DNA of 64,000 bases, taken from NCBI GenBank assembly GCA_023230455.1, contig JALNXH010000004.1, forward strand, positions 170,099-234,098. Reading direction: 5' to 3'. The translations under genes were made by a program, and so were the position numbers. The notes below the pieces were generated by a model. It was not told the DNA's origin. It searched no databases and saw nothing but the letters and a program-made list of their open reading frames with translations. Of the stretch, positions 61,627-64,000 are shown piece after piece (the first letter of the stretch is position 1; every line of letters begins with the position of its first letter). The DNA comes from Rhodocyclaceae bacterium. GTDB lineage: Bacteria > Pseudomonadota > Gammaproteobacteria > Burkholderiales > Rhodocyclaceae.

Positions 61627-63735
61627 ATGTCTTTCCAGTCCCGCATGAAACCCGCCGCTATCGCGGTAATGATCGCTTTCGGTAATGGCTTCGCCCATGC
61701 CGAAGACGCCACTCTGTCGCAAGTCACCGTGCAGGGCCAGGCCGAGCGTGCAGATGGCCCGGTCACGGGCTATCGCGCCACGCGCTCGGCGACGTTCACC
61801 AAGACCGACACGCCGCTCAAGGACGTCCCCGCGTCAGTCAGCGTCGTTCCCGCCGAGCTGATGAAGGACCAGGCGATGCAGAGCCTGGCCGATGTCATCC
61901 GCTACGTCCCGGGCGCCACCGCGCATCAGGGCGAAGGCAATCGCGATCAGTTCATCCTGCGTGGAATGAGCGCCGGGGCCGACCTCTACGTGGACGGTAT
62001 TCGCGACGACGCGCAGGTCTTCCGCGACCTTTACAACCTGGAGCGCGTCGAGGTCCTCAAGGGCACTGGCGGCATGATCTTCGGTCGCGGCGGCGCCGGC
62101 GGCGTGATCAACCGGGTGCTGAAAAAACCGGTTTTCGGCCATGTTGGTGAAGCCAGCGTGACCCTCGGCGAAAACAATCAGCTGCGCGGCACCGCGGATA
62201 TCGGCGGCAAACTGAACGACGCGGCCGCCTGGCGCCTCAATGCGATGAGCGAAGTCGCCGACAGCTTTCGCGACGGCGCCGACCTCAAGCGCTACGCGAT
62301 CAATCCGAGCGTCACGCTCTTGCCCAGCGCGCAGACCGCGCTGACCCTCGGCATCGAACACCTGCGCGACGAACGTACCGCGGACCGCGGCTTTCCCTCG
62401 AAAAACGGCCGGCCGTTCGACGCCGACCCGGGCACGTTCTTTGGCAACGCCGACCAGAGCAAGGCGCACGCTTACGTCGATAGCGCCTACGCGACCCTAG
62501 ACCACGACTTCGACGGCAGCATGCAATTCAAAAACACCTTGCGCATCACGCATTACGACAAGTTCTACCAGAATGTCTTTCCGGCGACCGGCACCGCCGT
62601 CAGTGCGGCTGGGCTGGTGCGGATCAACGCCTACAACAACGCCAACGACCGCACCAATATTTTCAACCAAACCGATTTGACGACGAAATTCACTGCCGGC
62701 GGTTTCGAGCACACGCTGCTCGCCGGCCTTGAACTCGGGCACCAGGACAGCACCAGCAAACGCAATACGGGCTTCTTCGGTGCAGCGACTTTCGCGGACG
62801 TACCGGTCGGTACGCCCAACGCCAAGGCAACCCAGTTTCGGCAAAACGGAACTGACGCCAACAACAACGTCAAGGCCGACATCGCGGCCGTCTACATCCA
62901 GGACCAGATCGCCTTGTCCAAGGAATGGAAGGTGCTCGCCGGCCTGCGTTACGACACCTTTAAGGCGAGCCTCGACGATCGGCGGACGTTGACGCCGGCG
63001 GTCGATCTCGAACACACCGACAAGGAGTTCAGCCCTCGCCTGGGCCTGATCTGGGCGCCGAACAGCGCCTCGACCTACTATGCGAGCTACAGCTATTCCT
63101 TCCTGCCCTCGGCCGAAACGCTGAGCCTGGCGACAAATACCGCCAGCCTGGAGCCGGAAAATGCGAAAAACCACGAGGTCGGCGCACGCTGGGACCTGCG
63201 GCCAAATCTGACGCTCTCGGCCGCGCTGTTCCGCCTCGATCGCAACAACGTGCGCAATGCCGACGGCCTGGGTGGCATCGTCCTCACCGGCCAGACGCGG
63301 AGCGAAGGGATAGAGATCGGCCTGCAGGGCAACGTCACGCGTAATTGGCAGGTCTATGCCGGTTACGCTCATCTCGACAGCCGCATTACCAAGGCCACTG
63401 CGGCAGCCGGCAACCTGGGCCACCGTCCGCAATTGGTGCCGCAAAACACGCTGTCGGTATGGAACAAGCTCGCGCTTGGCAATCGCTGGAGCGCCGGTCT
63501 GGGTGCGGTGTATCAGGGCGAATCGTTCCCCAATGCCGACAACGCTGTCAGACTGCCTGCGTTCACCCGGGCCGACGGAGCGCTGTACTACACCTTCGTC
63601 GACGGCAAGACACGGCTTGCGCTCAACATCGAGAATCTCTTCGACAAGAAGTATTTCCCGACCGCCGACGCCAACAACAACATCAGCCCGGGGGCACCGC
63701 GCAATGCCCGCTTGACGTTGAGCAAGACGTTCTAA
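61627..63735 (+). CDS. TonB-dependent siderophore receptor
   Basis: A 702-residue outer membrane receptor. A signal peptide (AAIAVMIAFGNGFAHAE) is followed by a TonB-box-like segment (ATLSQVTVQGQ), the plug (about 50-170, with IRYVPGATAHQGEGNRDQFI and ERVEVLKGTGGMIFGRGGAG), and a 22-strand barrel ending NARLTLSKTF with the terminal Phe. The plug is of the Fiu/FhuE-like catecholate siderophore type, but the exact ligand cannot be read. It follows exbD by 98 bases and is probably Fur-regulated. Confidence 0.92.
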   Translation: MSFQSRMKPAAIAVMIAFGNGFAHAEDATLSQVTVQGQAERADGPVTGYRATRSATFTKTDTPLKDVPASVSVVPAELMKDQAMQSLADVIRYVPGATAHQGEGNRDQFILRGMSAGADLYVDGIRDDAQVFRDLYNLERVEVLKGTGGMIFGRGGAGGVINRVLKKPVFGHVGEASVTLGENNQLRGTADIGGKLNDAAAWRLNAMSEVADSFRDGADLKRYAINPSVTLLPSAQTALTLGIEHLRDERTADRGFPSKNGRPFDADPGTFFGNADQSKAHAYVDSAYATLDHDFDGSMQFKNTLRITHYDKFYQNVFPATGTAVSAAGLVRINAYNNANDRTNIFNQTDLTTKFTAGGFEHTLLAGLELGHQDSTSKRNTGFFGAATFADVPVGTPNAKATQFRQNGTDANNNVKADIAAVYIQDQIALSKEWKVLAGLRYDTFKASLDDRRTLTPAVDLEHTDKEFSPRLGLIWAPNSASTYYASYSYSFLPSAETLSLATNTASLEPENAKNHEVGARWDLRPNLTLSAALFRLDRNNVRNADGLGGIVLTGQTRSEGIEIGLQGNVTRNWQVYAGYAHLDSRITKATAAAGNLGHRPQLVPQNTLSVWNKLALGNRWSAGLGAVYQGESFPNADNAVRLPAFTRADGALYYTFVDGKTRLALNIENLFDKKYFPTADANNNISPGAPRNARLTLSKTF

Positions 63736-63743
63736 AACGGACG

Positions 63744-63767
63744 CCGGCCGGGATACGCCCCGGCCGG
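63744..63767 (+). terminator. GC hairpin after the receptor gene
   Basis: Stem CCGGCCGGG / CCCGGCCGG with loop ATACGC, 9 bases past the receptor stop codon and before the oppositely oriented pckG. No T-run follows. Confidence 0.5.
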
Positions 63768-63795
63768 CCGGACTGTGCAGCGGCGCTTATTGGCG

Positions 63796-64000
63796 TTAGG
63801 CGACCATCTTCAAATCGAACAACCGGCGCTTGAGGTTCAGCGCCTCGGGCAGCTTGCTCTTCAATTTTTCGAACCACTCGGCATGGAGCTTGAGTTCCTG
63901 CTTCCAGGCATCGGTATCGACCTGGGTGAGGTGTTCGAACTGTTCGCGGGTGACGTCCTCGCTGCCGCTCCAGTCGATGTCCTCGAACTTCGGAATCCAG
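63796..64000 (-). CDS. pckG: Phosphoenolpyruvate carboxykinase (GTP), C-terminal end
   Basis: The last 68 codons of a gene cut by the window edge. The sequence reads WIPKFEDIDWSGSEDVTREQ, FEHLTQVDTDAWKQELKLHA and ends LNLKRRLFDLKMVA; this is the C-terminus of GTP-dependent PEP carboxykinases, which convert oxaloacetate to phosphoenolpyruvate in gluconeogenesis. The rest of the gene lies outside. The identification rests on this tail alone. Confidence 0.8.
   Translation of the reverse strand, partial: WIPKFEDIDWSGSEDVTREQFEHLTQVDTDAWKQELKLHAEWFEKLKSKLPEALNLKRRLFDLKMVA

Overview
The window is about 64 kb of GC-rich bacterial chromosome, densely packed with genes that often overlap by 1 to 17 bases. 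It reads as a Betaproteobacterium, most likely of the Rhodocyclales. The grounds are gene order (tsaB-rimI-udg; alaA-hom; lolC-lolD-rpfE-like-recJ; prfB with its programmed frameshift), codon bias, and families common in that group (TRAP dicarboxylate uptake with DctS/DctR, SapC, HemP, many GGDEF/EAL proteins). The taxonomy is inference. I found no tRNA, rRNA, CRISPR array, insertion sequence, integrase or prophage.

Layout. (1) 1-2.3 kb, minus strand: aspartate ammonia-lyase (cut by the window edge), family-4 uracil-DNA glycosylase, RimI and TsaB. (2) 2.35-9.4 kb: an MHS-type transporter with an EAL/HDOD regulator, two small conserved proteins, then ompR-envZ overlapping a truncated haemoglobin gene, followed by sapC and a 45-residue membrane peptide. 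(3) 9.4-25.1 kb: threonine synthase, a complete TRAP dicarboxylate transporter (dctPQM) divergent from its two-component system (dctSR), a large PAS/GGDEF/EAL protein, a membrane TPR protein, DUF1622, homoserine dehydrogenase, the alanine aminotransferase AlaA and an Mth938-domain protein.

(4) 25.1-38.6 kb, plus strand: an L-Ara4N (aminoarabinose) lipid A modification operon: arnT, one SMR-type arnE/F-like gene, arnB, arnC, arnA split into two separate genes, and arnD. It continues into a second envelope-glycan module: a second ArnT-like transferase, a sialidase-like Asp-box protein, a small membrane protein, a second ArnC-like transferase, an alpha/beta hydrolase and a flippase-like protein. 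Two inverted pairs of a REP-like palindrome lie inside coding sequence here. One spans the arnD stop and the second arnT start; the other is translated in frame within that gene. No ugd gene (UDP-glucose dehydrogenase, the first step) is in the window.

(5) 38.5-47.8 kb: Bcp peroxiredoxin, PIN-PhoH ATPase, an NTF2-like protein, a histidine-kinase homologue whose phospho-accepting His is Asn, the LolCD lipoprotein exporter, an RpfE-type protein and RecJ. (6) 47.8-53.5 kb: a three-gene signalling operon on the minus strand (chemoreceptor without a sizeable periplasmic domain, a membrane-anchored NIT-like sensor without output domain, and a PAS-GGDEF-EAL protein) sits between recJ and prfB. (7) 53.5-58.1 kb: a MarR-controlled EmrAB-NodT tripartite efflux operon with a clear palindromic operator. 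(8) 58.3-63.7 kb: an iron regulon: Fur box, hemP, bfd, bfr, tonB-exbB-exbD and a TonB-dependent siderophore receptor. The end of a GTP-type PEP carboxykinase gene closes the window.

The candidates best worth pursuing are the NIT/chemoreceptor/c-di-GMP trio, the arn-linked sialidase/glycosyltransferase module with its translated REP elements, and the His-less kinase homologue.
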